Origin: Streptomyces sp. NBC_00224
GTDB lineage: Bacteria > Actinomycetota > Actinomycetes > Streptomycetales > Streptomycetaceae
Assembly (NCBI RefSeq): GCF_041435195.1
Contig: NZ_CP108106.1
Coordinates: 3,410,001 to 3,474,000, forward strand
DNA length: 64,000 nucleotides
Direction of reading: 5' to 3'
Within the stretch, counting starts at the first letter, position 1; every line of letters starts with the position of its first letter. Below are positions 38,492 to 51,375 of the stretch, in pieces. The position numbers and the translations under genes are program-made. The notes under the pieces are model-generated. The model ran no database searches and was not told the DNA's origin. It was given only the letters and a program-made list of their open reading frames with translations.

Positions 38492-39724
38492 TCAGTCCAC
38501 CAAATCCCGCACCACCCCGTCCGCCAACAACCTCCCCCGCAACGTCAGCACCGCCCGTCCCTCCCCGTACGGCCCCGGCTCCAGCAGCCCGTCCGACAGG
38601 GCTCGGCGCGATGCCGCGAGGCCCGCCGGGTGCAGGAGGGACAGGGCGCAGCCGTCGCGGAGGCGGAGCTCCAGGAGGATGCGCTCCACGCGACGGTCCC
38701 CGGAGGACAGGACCTCGCGGCCCGCGCCCGGCGTGCGCCCGCCCGCCAGCGCCGCCGCATACGCCCCCGGATGCTTCACGTTCCACCAGCGGACCCCGCC
38801 CACGTGGGAGTGGGCTCCCGGCCCCGCGCCCCACCAGTCCGCGCCCCGCCAGTACAGCTCGTTGTGGAGGCAGCGGCCCGCCTCCGTGGTGGCCCAGTTG
38901 GACACCTCGTACCAGTGGAAGCCCGCCTCCGCCAGGACCGAGTCCGCGATCAGATAGCGGTCCGCGTGGACGTCGTCGTCCGTCATCGGGACCTCGCCCC
39001 GGCGGATCCGGCGCGCCAGCTGGGTGCCTTCCTCGACGATCAGGGCGTAGGCGGAGATGTGGTCGGGGCCCGCCCCGACCGCCGCCGCCAGCGACTCCCG
39101 CCAGTCCTCGTCCGTCTCCCCCGGCGTCCCGTAGATCAGGTCCAGGTTGACGTGGTCGAAGCCCGCCGCCCGCGCCTCCGCGACGCACGCCTCGGGGCGC
39201 CCCGGCGTGTGCGTACGGTCCAGGATCTTCAGGACGTGCTGCTTCGCGCTCTGCATGCCGAAGGAGACGCGGTTGAAGCCGCCCGCCCTCAGCTCCTCCA
39301 GGTACGCCCGGTCCACCGACTCGGGGTTCGCCTCCGTCGTCACCTCGGCGTCGTCCGCCAGGCCGAACTCCTCGCGTACGGCCGACAGCATGCGGACCAG
39401 GTCGGCCGCCGGGAGCAGGGTCGGGGTGCCGCCGCCCACGAAGACCGTGCGGACCGGGCGGGGGTCGTCCCCGAGCACCTTCCGGGCGAGGCGGACCTCG
39501 TCGATCAGGGTGGCGGCGTAGTTGTCCCGGGACGCCAGGACGCCGCCGGAGCCGCGCAGCTCGGTGGCGGTGTAGGTGTTGAAGTCGCAGTACCCGCAGC
39601 GCGTGGCGCAGTAGGGAACGTGCAGGTAGAAGCCGAGCGGCCGCTCCCCCGCGCCCTCCAGGGCGGAACCGGGCAGCGCCCCGTCCTCGGGCATGGGCTC
39701 ACCATCGGGCAGTACGGAAGGCAT
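38492..39724 (-). CDS. hemW: Radical SAM heme chaperone HemW
   Basis: The protein has 410 residues from the ATG at 39724. The radical-SAM cluster motif is CATRCGYC (C39, C43, C46). The HemN-like region FVGGGTPTLLP and the C-terminal HemN domain (PGAHSHVGGVRWWNVKHP) are present. It belongs to HemW-type proteins, which bind heme, rather than coproporphyrinogen dehydrogenases. The neighbouring dnaJ-hrcA-rsmE genes are the usual context for hemW in actinomycetes. Confidence 0.94.
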   Translation of the reverse strand: MPSVLPDGEPMPEDGALPGSALEGAGERPLGFYLHVPYCATRCGYCDFNTYTATELRGSGGVLASRDNYAATLIDEVRLARKVLGDDPRPVRTVFVGGGTPTLLPAADLVRMLSAVREEFGLADDAEVTTEANPESVDRAYLEELRAGGFNRVSFGMQSAKQHVLKILDRTHTPGRPEACVAEARAAGFDHVNLDLIYGTPGETDEDWRESLAAAVGAGPDHISAYALIVEEGTQLARRIRRGEVPMTDDDVHADRYLIADSVLAEAGFHWYEVSNWATTEAGRCLHNELYWRGADWWGAGPGAHSHVGGVRWWNVKHPGAYAAALAGGRTPGAGREVLSSGDRRVERILLELRLRDGCALSLLHPAGLAASRRALSDGLLEPGPYGEGRAVLTLRGRLLADGVVRDLVD

Positions 39725-39832
39725 GCCCCCATTGTCCGCCACCGGGGAGCGCCCTCTCACCGCACGCCCGCGCGCCCCGGGTCCGGCCTCACCGCACGCC
39801 GCGCGCCCCCGGGTCCGGCCGACCGCCCGAGG

Positions 39833-41749
39833 TCACCGCGCCTGGAGTACCAGCAGCGCCAGGTCGTCCTCCGGCGGCGTCGTGCCGAACGCGTACACCG
39901 CCCGCTTGACGCTCTCCGCCACCCCCGTCGCCGTCATCCCCACGCACCCCGCGAGCACCGCCGCGAGCCCGTCGCCGTCGTCGAACATCTGCCTTCCCGA
40001 GCGGCGCTCGGTCACCCCGTCCGTGACGCACAGCAGGGTGTCCCCGGGCATCAGCCGGAAGCTCTCGCTCTCGTACGCCGCGCCCTCCACCACTCCGATC
40101 AGCACCTGCGGCACCGCCGCCGCCCGCACCGACCCCTCGGGCCGCAGCAGCAGCGGCAGCGGGTGCCCGGCGCTCGCCAGGGTGCACAGGACGCCGCCGC
40201 CCTGCTCCGGCGGGACCGGCACCAGCTCCCCGTACAGCAGGGAGAGGAAGCGTGCCTGCGGCCCCTCGGTCACCTCGCGGCCGCCGGCCGCCGCGACCAT
40301 CCGCGCGGCCGCCTCCGCCGCCTCGACCCCGTCGTCGACGAGCAGCTTGTTGAGGCGGTCGAGCACGTCGTGCACCGCGTACCCCTCGCGGGCGAGCAGC
40401 CGCAGCCAGGGCCGGACCAGGCCGGTGACGACGGCCGCCTCGGGGCCGCTGCCCTGGACGTCGCCGAGGGCGAAGCACCAGCGGCCGTCGGCGCCGGGGA
40501 ACAGGTCGTAGAAGTCGCCGCCCGCCACGCCCTCGCCGCTGGGCTGGTAGACCAGCGCGCTGTCGACGCCCGGGATCTCCGCGACGCTCGCGGGCAGCAG
40601 CCCGCGCTGGAGCACCCGGCTGATGGTGACCTGGCGGGTGTACTGCCGCGCGGCGCCGATCGCCAGCGCCACCCGGCGCACGAAGTCCTCGACAAGGCCC
40701 GTGACCTCGTCGGGGATGCGCGTCATCCCGGCCCGCCCCAGCATGAGCACGCCGACGGCCCGGCCGCCCGCCACCATCCGGTACGCGAGCGCCGCCCCGT
40801 CGTCGCCGTGCTCCGGGCCCGGCCACGGCATCGGGACCGGCCCGCCGCGCGCGGACTCCGGCAGCCGCGGCGGCTCCTTCTCCAGGACCGCCCGCAGCTC
40901 ATCGATCCCGGACTCGCGGGCGTGCCACACCCGGGCGAGCCGGGGCTCGCCGGCCGGGCCGCCGGCCTCCGGGCCGAGCCAGATCGCGCACCAGTCGCAG
41001 AGCCGGGGCACCAGGAGCTGTCCGGCGAGCGCCGCGATCATGTCCTCGTCGAACTGGCCCGCCAGCAGGTCGGACGCCTCCGCCAGGAAGGAGAGGGCTC
41101 CCCGGTTCACCCAGTCGCGGTCCTGCCCGGAGGGGGCGCCGCGCGGCGGGGTGGCCAGTATCTCGGCGGCGCGCAGGCCGCGTTGGAGCCGCGCTTCGGC
41201 GCCCGGGTCCCCGTCGGGGCGGGAGTCGTCCGTGTCGAGGAGCAGCCGCGCCCACACCGTCTTCAGTCCGGGGCGGTAGGTGATCCCCCAGCACTCCGCG
41301 AGCGCCGCCACCAGGTGCAGCCCCCGCCCGTACTCCGGCGAGCCCGGCTCGCGCGCCCCGCGCGGCTCGTTGCGTACGACCCTGGAGGGGTGGTGGTCGG
41401 AGACCTCGATGACCACCGCGCCCGGCTCGTCCCCGGCGGGCGGCTCCAGGCGGCAGACCAGGTCGACGGTGGTGCCGGCGTGCACCACGGCGTTGGTAAC
41501 CAGCTCGTTGACGAGTATCGCCGCGTCGTCGGCGGCCCGCTCGTCGAGCCGGACGGCGCCGGGCGCCCCCTGGCCCGTCCAGTCGGCGAGCGCGGCCCGC
41601 ACGAAGTGGCGGGCGGCGGACGGCGCGTGCGGGTTGCCGGGCAGGCTGGTGCGGGCGGCGGACCCGGTCCCGCGCTCCGCCGCGTCGGGGGAAGGCGCCG
41701 GGCGGAGTGGGCGGTTCACGCTCTCCCGCTGCGTTGGAATGGACCCCAC
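39833..41749 (-). CDS. OsaC-like PP2C phosphatase with RsbW-type kinase and GAF domains
   Basis: The protein has 638 residues from a GTG at 41749, 7 bases after GGGAG. The N-terminal domain is an RsbW-like anti-sigma ATPase (LVNELVTNAVVHAG, then EYGRGLHLVAALAECW). A GAF-like domain follows (about residues 210-380). A C-terminal SpoIIE/PP2C domain contains GVAGGDFYDLF, LGDVQGSG and DDLALLVL. Such proteins control anti-anti-sigma factors in osmotic or general stress. Its divergent partner is the polyHAMP kinase, the same layout as osaC-osaAB of S. coelicolor, which tunes SigB. I infer an osmostress or morphogenesis role, not proven. Confidence 0.85.
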   Translation of the reverse strand: MGSIPTQRESVNRPLRPAPSPDAAERGTGSAARTSLPGNPHAPSAARHFVRAALADWTGQGAPGAVRLDERAADDAAILVNELVTNAVVHAGTTVDLVCRLEPPAGDEPGAVVIEVSDHHPSRVVRNEPRGAREPGSPEYGRGLHLVAALAECWGITYRPGLKTVWARLLLDTDDSRPDGDPGAEARLQRGLRAAEILATPPRGAPSGQDRDWVNRGALSFLAEASDLLAGQFDEDMIAALAGQLLVPRLCDWCAIWLGPEAGGPAGEPRLARVWHARESGIDELRAVLEKEPPRLPESARGGPVPMPWPGPEHGDDGAALAYRMVAGGRAVGVLMLGRAGMTRIPDEVTGLVEDFVRRVALAIGAARQYTRQVTISRVLQRGLLPASVAEIPGVDSALVYQPSGEGVAGGDFYDLFPGADGRWCFALGDVQGSGPEAAVVTGLVRPWLRLLAREGYAVHDVLDRLNKLLVDDGVEAAEAAARMVAAAGGREVTEGPQARFLSLLYGELVPVPPEQGGGVLCTLASAGHPLPLLLRPEGSVRAAAVPQVLIGVVEGAAYESESFRLMPGDTLLCVTDGVTERRSGRQMFDDGDGLAAVLAGCVGMTATGVAESVKRAVYAFGTTPPEDDLALLVLQAR

Positions 41750-41850
41750 GGTGCGGCTCCCGATCGGTTCTCACATTGCGCACCTCATGACACCGACAGA
41801 GTGACAGACTGAGCGGGCCCATAAGCGCCGAGTCACCGAAGTGGGCCGAG

Positions 41851-44800
41851 ATGAACAGAGACAGTGCCGTGCCTTCCGGGGGCGGAGACTGGATCCGCGC
41901 ACTGGAGTTACGCCCGCTGCTGGCCGCGATGACCGCGCTGCGCGACGGCGACTTCGGGGTCCGGCTCCAGGAGACCTACGAGGGCATACCCGCCGAGCTG
42001 GCGGCGGTCTTCAACCAGGTCGCCGTGCGCAACCAGCACCTCACCGACGAGTTGCTGCGGGTGCGCCGCGAGGTCGTCCGCCACGGGCGCCTCGACGAGC
42101 GGCTGGCCGCCAGCCCCGGACAGGGCGCCTGGCAGGCCGGGGTGACCAGCGCGAACACGCTGATCGACGCCCTGGTCGTACCGGCGGCGAACGCCACGCG
42201 TGTCCTGGACGCGGTGGCGGGCGGCGATCTGACCCAGCGGGTCGATCTCCACGACGGGAACCGCCAGTTGCGCGGCGATCTGCGCCGGCTCGGCCGGGCC
42301 GTCAACAAGATGGTGGACCAGCTCTCCCTCTTCACCGGCGAGGTGACCCGGGTCGCCCGCGAGGTCGGCACCGAGGGACGGCTGGGCGGCCGCGCCAAGG
42401 TGCAGGGTCTGAGCGGCAGTTGGCGTGACGTGACCGAGGCCGTCAACACCATGGCCTCCCGGCTGACCGCCCAGGTCCGCGACATCGCCGCGGTGACCAC
42501 GGCGGTGGCGCGGGGCGATCTGACCCGTACGGTGACGGTCGAGGCGACCGGCGAGCTGCTCGAACTGAAGCTCACCGTGAACACGATGGTCGACCAGCTC
42601 TCCGCCTTCGCCGACGAGGTCACCAGGGTGGCCCGCGAGGTCGGCACCGAGGGTCAGCTGGGCGGGCGCGCCCAGGTCCGGGGCGTCTCCGGAGTCTGGA
42701 AGGACCTCACGGACAACGTCAACTTCATGGCGTCGAACCTCACTTCCCAGGTCCGCAACATCGCCCAGGTGACGACGGCCGTCGCCAACGGCGACCTCTC
42801 CCAGAAGATCACCGTGGACGCCCAGGGCGAGATCCTGGAGCTCAAGTCGACCATCAACACCATGGTCGACCAGCTCTCCGCCTTCGCCGACGAGGTGACC
42901 CGCGTCGCCCGCGAGGTCGGCACCGAGGGCAATCTGGGCGGGCGCGCCCAGGTCCGGGGCGTCTCCGGGGTCTGGAAGGACCTCACCGAGAACGTCAACT
43001 TCATGGCGGACAACCTGACCTCCCAGGTCCGCAACATCGCGCTCGTCTCGACGGCGGTGGCCCAGGGCGACCTCGGCAAGAAGATCACGGTCGAGGCGAA
43101 GGGCGAGATCCTCGAACTCAAGTCGACCATCAACACCATGGTCGACCAGCTCTCCGCCTTCGCCGACGAGGTGACCCGCGTCGCCCGCGAGGTCGGCACG
43201 GAAGGCAACCTCGGCGGCCAGGCGCAGGTCCGCGGGGTGTCCGGGGTCTGGAAGGACCTCACGGACAACGTCAACTTCATGGCGTCGAACCTCACTTCCC
43301 AGGTCCGCAACATCGCCCAGGTGACGACGGCCGTCGCCAACGGCGACCTCTCCAAGAAGATCACCGTCGACGCACGCGGCGAGATCCTGGAGCTCAAGGA
43401 CACCGTCAACACGATGGTGGAGCAGCTGCGCGCGTTCGCGGACGAGGTGACCCGCGTCGCTCGCGAGGTCGGCACGGACGGGCGGCTCGGCGGGCGCGCC
43501 CAGGTCCTCGGCGTCTCGGGGGTCTGGAAGGACCTCACCGACAACGTCAACTACATGGCGGACAACCTGACTTCGCAGGTCCGCAACATCGCCCAGGTGG
43601 CGACCGCGGTGGCCCAGGGCGACCTCTCCAAGAAGATCGACGTGGACGCGCGCGGCGAGATCCTGGAGCTGAAGACCACCATCAACACCATGGTCGACAC
43701 GCTCTCCTCGTTCTCCTCCGAGGTCACCCGGGTCGCCCGCGAGGTCGGCTCGGAGGGCCAGCTGGGCGGCCAGGCCCGGGTCGAGGGCGTGTACGGCACG
43801 TGGAAGCGCCTGACCACCAACGTCAACGAGCTCGCGCTCAACCTCACCACCCAGGTCCGCGCGATCGCGGAGGTGGCCTCGGCGGTGGCCCAGGGCGACA
43901 TGTCCCGCTCGATCACCGTGGAGACCAGGGGCGAGGTCACCGATCTCAAGGACAACATCAACCTGATGGTGTCCAACCTCCGCGAGACCACCCGCGCCAA
44001 GGACTGGCTGGAGTCCAACCTGGCCCGGCTGGCCGCTCTGATGCAGGGCCACCGCGATCTGATGGAGGTCGCCGACCTGATCCTGCGCGAGCTGACGCCG
44101 CTGGTGAACGCGCAGTACGGCGCGTTCTTCCTGGCCGACCCGGACAACGAGGGCACCCCGTCCCGTACGACGTCGACGACCAAGGGGCTCGCCTTCATCG
44201 CGGGGTACGGCTCGGCGCAGGGCGCGACCGTCGACACCACCGGCATGCCGGGCCACGGACTGGTCCGCCAGGCGGCCCTGGAGAAGAAGCGGATCCTGTT
44301 CGCGGAGGCGCCGCCCGACTACATCAAGATCAGCTCGGGGCTCGGCGAGGCGCCCCCGGCCAGTGTTGTGATCATCCCGATCCTCTTCGAGGACAAGCTC
44401 CTCGGCGTGATCGAACTGGCCTCGTTCTCCCGCTTCTCCGACGTCCACCTGGCGTTCTTCGACCAGTTCGTGAACACCATCGGCGTCGCGATCAACACCA
44501 TCATCGCCAACTCCCGTACGGAATCGCTGCTCAGCGAGTCCCAGCGGCTCGCCATCCAGCTCCAGGAGCGCTCCGACGAACTCCAGCGCCAGCAGGCCGA
44601 GCTGCAGCGCTCCAACGCCGAGCTGGAGGAGAAGGCCGCGCTGCTCGCGACCAGCTCCCAGTACAAGTCGGAGTTCCTGGCGAACATGTCGCACGAGCTG
44701 CGCACCCCGCTCAACTCGCTGCTCATCCTGGCCCGGCTGCTCTCCGACAACCCGGACGACCACCTCTCCGACCAGGAGGTCCAGTTCGCCACCACGATCC

Positions 44801-45996
44801 ACCGCTCCGGCTCCGACCTGCTCCAGCTGATCAACGACATCCTGGACCTGTCGAAGATCGAGGCCGGCCGGATGGACGTACGGCCCAAGAGGCTGCCGCT
44901 CATCAAGGTGCTCGACTACGTCCACGCCACCTTCCGCCCGATCACCCTCGACCGGGGCCTCGCCTTCGAGGTCGCGGTGGGCGAGGACGTGCCGCGCGAG
45001 ATGTTCTCGGACGAGCAGCGGCTCCAGCAGATCCTGCGCAACCTCCTCTCCAACGCGATCAAGTTCACCTCCTCCGGCCGCGTCGAGCTCCGCGTCACCC
45101 GGATCAAGGACCCGGACGAGGGGGTGCTGGGCGGCACGGACGATCTGATCGCCTTCGCGGTCACCGACACCGGAATCGGTATCGCGCCGGAGAAACTCCC
45201 GGTGATCTTCGAGGCGTTCCAGCAGGCCGACGGGACGACCAACCGCAAGTACGGCGGCACCGGCCTCGGCCTGTCCATCAGCCGCGAGATCGCGGGCCTG
45301 CTCGGCGGCCGGATCGTCGCCGAGAGCGAGCCGGGCAGCGGCTCCACCTTCACCCTGTACGTGCCGACGCTCCACCCCGGCCATGTGATGGGCGACCTCG
45401 ACGAGCCCCCGGAGCTCGCCGCCGACCCGGCCGAGCCGCTCTCCTCCGAGCCCATGCTGCTGCCCGACCAGTACGACGACTGGCCGACCACCACCAAGCT
45501 GGAGGAGTGGAAGCAGGGCCGCGCCGGCCAAGTGCTGCCGGGGCGGCGGGTGTTGATCGTCGACGACGACATCCGCAACGTCTTCGCGCTCACCCATGTG
45601 CTCGGCCGCGTCGGAATGCCCGTGCTGTACGCGGAGAACGGCCGCGAGGGCATCGAGACCCTGGAGCGCAACCCAGAGGTCGAGCTGATCCTGATGGACA
45701 TCATGATGCCGGAAATGGACGGGTACGAGACGATCGAGGCCATCCGCCGCAGCCCGCTGTGGACCGATCTGCCCATCGTCGCCCTCACCGCGAAGGCGAT
45801 GCCGGGCGACCGCGAGAAGTCGATCGCCCAGGGCGCCAACGAATACGTGCCCAAGCCCGTCGACGTGGACCGGCTGCTCACCGTGATCTGCGCCCTGCTC
45901 GACCCGGAGGGCGAGCGCCCGGGACCGGGGAGCGCGTCCGTACCGGAGCAGTCGAGCGGCACCGGTGAACCTGCCGCCGCTCCTCCGACCACGTAA
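41851..45996 (+). CDS. Soluble poly-HAMP hybrid histidine kinase (OsaA/Nik1-like)
   Basis: The protein has 1381 residues with no transmembrane segment. Residues ~110-720 consist of six near-identical ~92-residue HAMP repeats, each with [11 protein letters not shown] and [17 protein letters not shown] domain (about 740-880), a short coiled coil and a HisKA domain with phospho-acceptor H948 ([12 protein letters not shown]) follow. HATPase motifs are NAIKFT, DTGIGI and GTGLGLSI. The receiver domain has phospho-acceptor D1283 ([13 protein letters not shown]). Soluble poly-HAMP kinases of fungi and bacteria sense osmotic state. The next gene is a response regulator 10 bases away. Confidence 0.92.
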   Translation: MNRDSAVPSGGGDWIRALELRPLLAAMTALRDGDFGVRLQETYEGIPAELAAVFNQVAVRNQHLTDELLRVRREVVRHGRLDERLAASPGQGAWQAGVTSANTLIDALVVPAANATRVLDAVAGGDLTQRVDLHDGNRQLRGDLRRLGRAVNKMVDQLSLFTGEVTRVAREVGTEGRLGGRAKVQGLSGSWRDVTEAVNTMASRLTAQVRDIAAVTTAVARGDLTRTVTVEATGELLELKLTVNTMVDQLSAFADEVTRVAREVGTEGQLGGRAQVRGVSGVWKDLTDNVNFMASNLTSQVRNIAQVTTAVANGDLSQKITVDAQGEILELKSTINTMVDQLSAFADEVTRVAREVGTEGNLGGRAQVRGVSGVWKDLTENVNFMADNLTSQVRNIALVSTAVAQGDLGKKITVEAKGEILELKSTINTMVDQLSAFADEVTRVAREVGTEGNLGGQAQVRGVSGVWKDLTDNVNFMASNLTSQVRNIAQVTTAVANGDLSKKITVDARGEILELKDTVNTMVEQLRAFADEVTRVAREVGTDGRLGGRAQVLGVSGVWKDLTDNVNYMADNLTSQVRNIAQVATAVAQGDLSKKIDVDARGEILELKTTINTMVDTLSSFSSEVTRVAREVGSEGQLGGQARVEGVYGTWKRLTTNVNELALNLTTQVRAIAEVASAVAQGDMSRSITVETRGEVTDLKDNINLMVSNLRETTRAKDWLESNLARLAALMQGHRDLMEVADLILRELTPLVNAQYGAFFLADPDNEGTPSRTTSTTKGLAFIAGYGSAQGATVDTTGMPGHGLVRQAALEKKRILFAEAPPDYIKISSGLGEAPPASVVIIPILFEDKLLGVIELASFSRFSDVHLAFFDQFVNTIGVAINTIIANSRTESLLSESQRLAIQLQERSDELQRQQAELQRSNAELEEKAALLATSSQYKSEFLANMSHELRTPLNSLLILARLLSDNPDDHLSDQEVQFATTIHRSGSDLLQLINDILDLSKIEAGRMDVRPKRLPLIKVLDYVHATFRPITLDRGLAFEVAVGEDVPREMFSDEQRLQQILRNLLSNAIKFTSSGRVELRVTRIKDPDEGVLGGTDDLIAFAVTDTGIGIAPEKLPVIFEAFQQADGTTNRKYGGTGLGLSISREIAGLLGGRIVAESEPGSGSTFTLYVPTLHPGHVMGDLDEPPELAADPAEPLSSEPMLLPDQYDDWPTTTKLEEWKQGRAGQVLPGRRVLIVDDDIRNVFALTHVLGRVGMPVLYAENGREGIETLERNPEVELILMDIMMPEMDGYETIEAIRRSPLWTDLPIVALTAKAMPGDREKSIAQGANEYVPKPVDVDRLLTVICALLDPEGERPGPGSASVPEQSSGTGEPAAAPPTT

Positions 45997-46005
45997 GGCG
46001 ACACG

Positions 46006-46587
46006 ATGAGCACAGCGGCACCGCCCTGCGACCGGGCGAGCATCCTCCTGGTCGACGACATGGAGGACAACCTGATCGCGCTGGAGGCCGTGCTGGGCTC
46101 GCTCAACGAGCCGCTGGTACGGGCGCGTTCGGGCGAGGAGGCGATGAAGGCACTGCTGCGGCAGACGTTCGCGGTGGTGCTGCTCGACGTACGGATGCCG
46201 GGCATGGACGGCTTCGAGACCGCGAGCAACATCAAGCGGCTCGACCAGACGAAGGACGTGCCGATCATCTTCCTGACCGGCACGGACAGCGACAGCGGCT
46301 ATGCGTTCAGGGGGTACGCCACGGGCGCGGCGGACTTCCTCACCAAACCGTTCGACCCCTGGGTGCTGCGCGCCAAGGTGAGCGTGTTCCTGGAGCTGCA
46401 CCGCAAGACCCGCCAGCTGGAGCGGCTGCTGACGCGCGAGCAGAAGCAGCTCGGCGAGATCGCGCAGCGGCTGGCGACGATCGAGGCGGAGCTGATGCGC
46501 GCCGGCCTGGCCGAGTCGGGCGACCTGCACCACCAGCTGACGGCCCTGGAGGAGATCATCCGGGACATGAGGAGCGGGCGGGTCTGA
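46006..46587 (+). CDS. Response regulator with C-terminal coiled coil (OsaB-like)
   Basis: The protein has 193 residues. The receiver has acidic DD in LLVDDMED, the phospho-acceptor aspartate in VVLLDVRMPGMDG and the lysine of FLTKPFD. The last 60 residues are a heptad-rich helix (LERLLTREQKQLGEIAQRLA), so there is no DNA-binding domain. It is probably the phosphorelay output of the kinase just upstream. A coiled-coil response regulator in this position matches OsaB of the osmoadaptation system. Confidence 0.92.
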   Translation: MSTAAPPCDRASILLVDDMEDNLIALEAVLGSLNEPLVRARSGEEAMKALLRQTFAVVLLDVRMPGMDGFETASNIKRLDQTKDVPIIFLTGTDSDSGYAFRGYATGAADFLTKPFDPWVLRAKVSVFLELHRKTRQLERLLTREQKQLGEIAQRLATIEAELMRAGLAESGDLHHQLTALEEIIRDMRSGRV

Positions 46588-46610
46588 GCGCTTCGCTGGG
46601 AGCGCGGTGA

Positions 46611-46659
46611 TTCGACTGCGGGTTGTCGGTGGCTGGTCGCGCAGTTCCCCGCGCCCCCC
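46611..46659. repeat. Solitary left half of the family-1 palindrome
   Basis: TTCGACTGCGGG is followed by GGCTGGTCGCGCAGTTCCCC and a C-run. The right arm is absent or reduced to AGGGGGCGCGG. It lies between the response regulator and acyl-CoA synthetase genes, which are convergent. Confidence 0.8.
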
Positions 46660-46701
46660 AGGGGGCGCGGTCGACCTCTCCCGCGCCCCGGACCGTACCG
46701 G

Positions 46702-48588
<1,887 letters not shown>

Positions 48589-48722
48589 GACGTCCTCCGG
48601 GCTGGCCTGCGGCAGGGCTGCGGCTGCTTCTTGTTTAACTGGCGAGTAACCATCGGGCCGTGATCAGAGTAGAGCGCTCCCGCCTGCCGCGTAAGGGGCA
48701 GTGGAAGGTGGTTTCATAACGA

Positions 48723-48754
48723 ACGGACCCCCACTCCGAAGAGCGGGGGTCCGT
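48723..48754 (-). terminator. Intrinsic terminator of lepA
   Basis: A perfect 10-bp stem ACGGACCCCC/GGGGGTCCGT with an inner CTC-CGAA-GAG loop lies 26 bases after the lepA stop. On the minus strand it is followed by TCGTTAT. Confidence 0.85.
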
Positions 48755-48779
48755 CGTGGCGCAGGGGGCTACTCGCCGG

Positions 48780-50645
48780 TCACTTCTTCTTGCTCGCAGA
48801 CTCGTCGCTGGACAGCACCGCGATGAAGGCCTCCTGCGGAACCTCCACGGAACCGACCATCTTCATCCGCTTCTTGCCTTCCTTCTGCTTCTCCAGCAGC
48901 TTCCGCTTACGGGAGATGTCACCGCCGTAGCACTTGGCGAGGACGTCCTTGCGGATGGCGCGGATGGTCTCTCGGGCGATCACCCGGGAGCCGATCGCGG
49001 CCTGGATCGGCACCTCGAAGGCCTGCCGGGGAATGAGCTCGCGCAGCTTGGCGACGAGCCGCACACCGTACGCGTACGCCGCGTCCTTGTGGGTGACGGC
49101 CGAGAAGGCGTCGACCTTGTCGCCGTGCAGCAGGATGTCGACCTTGACGAGGCTGGCCGACTGCTCGCCGGTGGGCTCGTAGTCGAGCGAGGCGTAGCCC
49201 CGGGTCTTGGACTTCAGCTGGTCGAAGAAGTCGAAGACGATCTCCGCGAGCGGCAGCGTGTACCGGATCTCGACCCGGTCCTCGGAGAGGTAGTCCATGC
49301 CGATCAGGGTGCCGCGCCGGGTCTGGCAGAGCTCCATGATCGAGCCGATGAACTCGCTGGGCGCGAGGATCGTGGCACGCACGACCGGCTCGTACACGTC
49401 CGAGATCTTCCCCTCGGGGAACTCACTCGGATTGGTGACGGTGACTTCCTTGCCGTCCTCCAGGACGACCCGGTAGACCACGTTCGGCGCGGTGGCGATC
49501 AGGTCGAGCCCGAACTCGCGCTCCAGCCGCTCGCGGATGACGTCGAGGTGCAGCAGCCCGAGGAAGCCGACGCGGAAGCCGAAGCCGAGCGCGGCGGAGG
49601 TCTCCGGCTCGTACACCAGCGCGGCGTCGTTCAGCTGCAGCTTGTCGAGGGCCTCGCGCAGGTCCGGGTAGTCCGACCCGTCGAGCGGATACAGACCCGA
49701 GAAGACCATCGGCTTCGGGTCCTTGTATCCGCCGAGCGCCTCGGTGGCGCCGTTGTGCAGGGAGGTGATGGTGTCACCGACCTTGGACTGACGAACGTCC
49801 TTCACACCGGTGATGAGGTAACCGACCTCGCCGACACCAAGCCCGTCGGCGGGCAGCATCTCCGGCGAGTTCGTCCCGATCTCCAGGAGCTCGTGGGTGG
49901 CGCCGGTGGACATCATCCGGATCCGCTCGCGCTTGTTGAGCTGACCGTCGATGACACGGACGTACGTGACGACGCCCCGGTACGAGTCGTAGACCGAGTC
50001 GAAGATCATCGCGCGGGCGGGCGCGTCGGCCACGCCGACGGGCGCGGGCACGTCGCGCACCACACGGTTGAGCAGCGCGTCCACGCCGACACCGGTCTTG
50101 GCGGAGACCTTCAGCACGTCCTCGGGCTGGCACCCGATGAGGTTGGCCAGCTCCTCGGCGAACTTCTCGGGCTGCGCGGCGGGAAGGTCGATCTTGTTGA
50201 GCACGGGAACGATGGTGAGGTCGTTCTCCATGGCGAGGTAGAGGTTCGCCAGGGTCTGCGCCTCGATGCCCTGAGCGGCATCGACGAGGAGAACGGTCCC
50301 CTCGCAGGCGGCGAGCGACCGCGACACCTCGTACGTGAAGTCCACGTGCCCCGGGGTGTCGATCATGTTCAGGATGTGCGTCTTACCCTGGTCGGCTCCC
50401 TCGCTGGGAGCCCAGGGCAAACGCACGGCCTGAGACTTGATCGTGATGCCACGCTCACGCTCGATGTCCATACGGTCGAGGTACTGGGCGCGCATCTGCC
50501 GCTGATCGACCACACCGGTCAGCTGGAGCATCCGGTCGGCAAGGGTCGACTTGCCGTGGTCGATGTGCGCGATGATGCAGAAATTGCGGATCAGAGCCGG
50601 GGCGGTACGGCTCGGCTCGGGCACGTTGTGAGGCGTCGCGGGCAC
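48780..50645 (-). CDS. lepA: Elongation factor 4 (LepA)
   Basis: The protein has 621 residues from a GTG at 50645, preceded by AGGA at 7 bases. A longer frame reaching 51335 runs over the rpsT promoter region and antisense through rpsT, so it is not the real start. GTPase motifs are AHIDHGKST (about residue 25), DTPGH and NKID. The C-terminal domain ends [17 protein letters not shown]. LepA promotes back-translocation or late 30S maturation. It is divergent from rpsT across about 208 bp. Confidence 0.97.
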   Translation of the reverse strand: MPATPHNVPEPSRTAPALIRNFCIIAHIDHGKSTLADRMLQLTGVVDQRQMRAQYLDRMDIERERGITIKSQAVRLPWAPSEGADQGKTHILNMIDTPGHVDFTYEVSRSLAACEGTVLLVDAAQGIEAQTLANLYLAMENDLTIVPVLNKIDLPAAQPEKFAEELANLIGCQPEDVLKVSAKTGVGVDALLNRVVRDVPAPVGVADAPARAMIFDSVYDSYRGVVTYVRVIDGQLNKRERIRMMSTGATHELLEIGTNSPEMLPADGLGVGEVGYLITGVKDVRQSKVGDTITSLHNGATEALGGYKDPKPMVFSGLYPLDGSDYPDLREALDKLQLNDAALVYEPETSAALGFGFRVGFLGLLHLDVIRERLEREFGLDLIATAPNVVYRVVLEDGKEVTVTNPSEFPEGKISDVYEPVVRATILAPSEFIGSIMELCQTRRGTLIGMDYLSEDRVEIRYTLPLAEIVFDFFDQLKSKTRGYASLDYEPTGEQSASLVKVDILLHGDKVDAFSAVTHKDAAYAYGVRLVAKLRELIPRQAFEVPIQAAIGSRVIARETIRAIRKDVLAKCYGGDISRKRKLLEKQKEGKKRMKMVGSVEVPQEAFIAVLSSDESASKKK

Positions 50646-50744
50646 GCAGGGTCCTGATTCTTGAGACGCGGGGCGTCTCGTCTCGGGCGATGTCGGATCG
50701 ATACGTAGCCCCCATCGTCCCATGGGAACGGGACTGCGCTCGGT

Positions 50745-50774
50745 TTGGGCCGCCAGCTGGACGGCTGGTAACCT
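50745..50774 (+). promoter_or_regulatory. Probable rpsT promoter
   Basis: A TTGGGC -35 element (50745-50750) and a TAACCT -10 element (50769-50774) are separated by 18 bases, about 80 bases upstream of the rpsT GTG. They fit a housekeeping sigma-70-type promoter. Confidence 0.55.
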
Positions 50775-50853
50775 GGGCAGCTGTGCCTCGTCTGCCCTCT
50801 CAGCCGACGAGTGCCACAACCATCTGATACATCGAACCTGAAAAGGCTCTTTC

Positions 50854-51123
50854 GTGGCGAACATCAAGTCCCAGATCAAGCGGAACAAGACCAACGAGAA
50901 GGCGCGCCTGCGTAACAAGGCCGTCAAGTCCGAGGTCAAGACCGCGATCCGCAAGGCCCGCGAGGCTGTCCTGGCCGGCGACGTCGAGGCGGCCGACACG
51001 GCTGTCCGCGCCGCCTCCAAGAAGCTGGACAAGGCCGTCAGCAAGGGCGTCATCCACAAGAACGCCGCCGCCAACAAGAAGTCGGCGCTGGCCCACAAGG
51101 TTGTCGCTCTCAAGGCTGCCTGA
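50854..51123 (+). CDS. rpsT: 30S ribosomal protein S20
   Basis: The protein has 89 residues, beginning [20 protein letters not shown] and ending KVVALKAA. It is a basic helical protein that binds 16S rRNA early in 30S assembly. The GTG start is 8 bases after AAAGG. Codon use is strongly biased (AAG, GAG, CTG), as expected for a highly expressed gene. It is divergent from lepA. Confidence 0.98.
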   Translation: MANIKSQIKRNKTNEKARLRNKAVKSEVKTAIRKAREAVLAGDVEAADTAVRAASKKLDKAVSKGVIHKNAAANKKSALAHKVVALKAA

Positions 51124-51278
51124 CCAAGTGACCGGCCCCCGGGCCGCTCGCCTGGCCAGTCTCCTCGGCTGACCACTTGATAGACCACCGGCAGGGACCC
51201 AGCGGGCCCTCTCTTCCGCTCCCTCCCGGTACCTGCACCACCGCCGCACGCGGCCTGCGTTCGCCACGCGGGTGCGGC

Positions 51279-51333
51279 GAACAGCTTGAACAGCTGAATA
51301 GCTCGAACAGCTGAGCAGCTGAACAGTTTGAGC
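51279..51333. repeat. Octamer repeat GAACAGCT downstream of rpsT
   Basis: Six 8-9-bp imperfect copies (GAACAGCT, TGAACAGCT, GAATAGCT, CGAACAGCT, GAGCAGCT, GAACAGTT) run in tandem just before the terminator at 51337. Confidence 0.75.
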
Positions 51334-51336
51334 AAG

Positions 51337-51375
51337 ACCCCGTTTCCGTCCGGCTGGGCGGGGGCGGGGTTTTTT
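51337..51375 (+). terminator. Intrinsic terminator downstream of rpsT
   Basis: A stem ACCCCG/CGGGGT around a GC-rich loop is followed by TTTTTT (51370-51375). It is the only T-rich classical terminator in this stretch and probably ends the rpsT transcript. Confidence 0.7.

Noticed and set aside
41908..46533. 1541-residue minus-strand frame
   Set aside because: It is the antisense mirror of the HAMP-kinase gene; its apparent repeats come from the kinase repeats.
48780..51335. 851-residue extended LepA
   Set aside because: The extra N-terminal part crosses the rpsT promoter and runs antisense through rpsT; the GTG at 50645 gives the family length.
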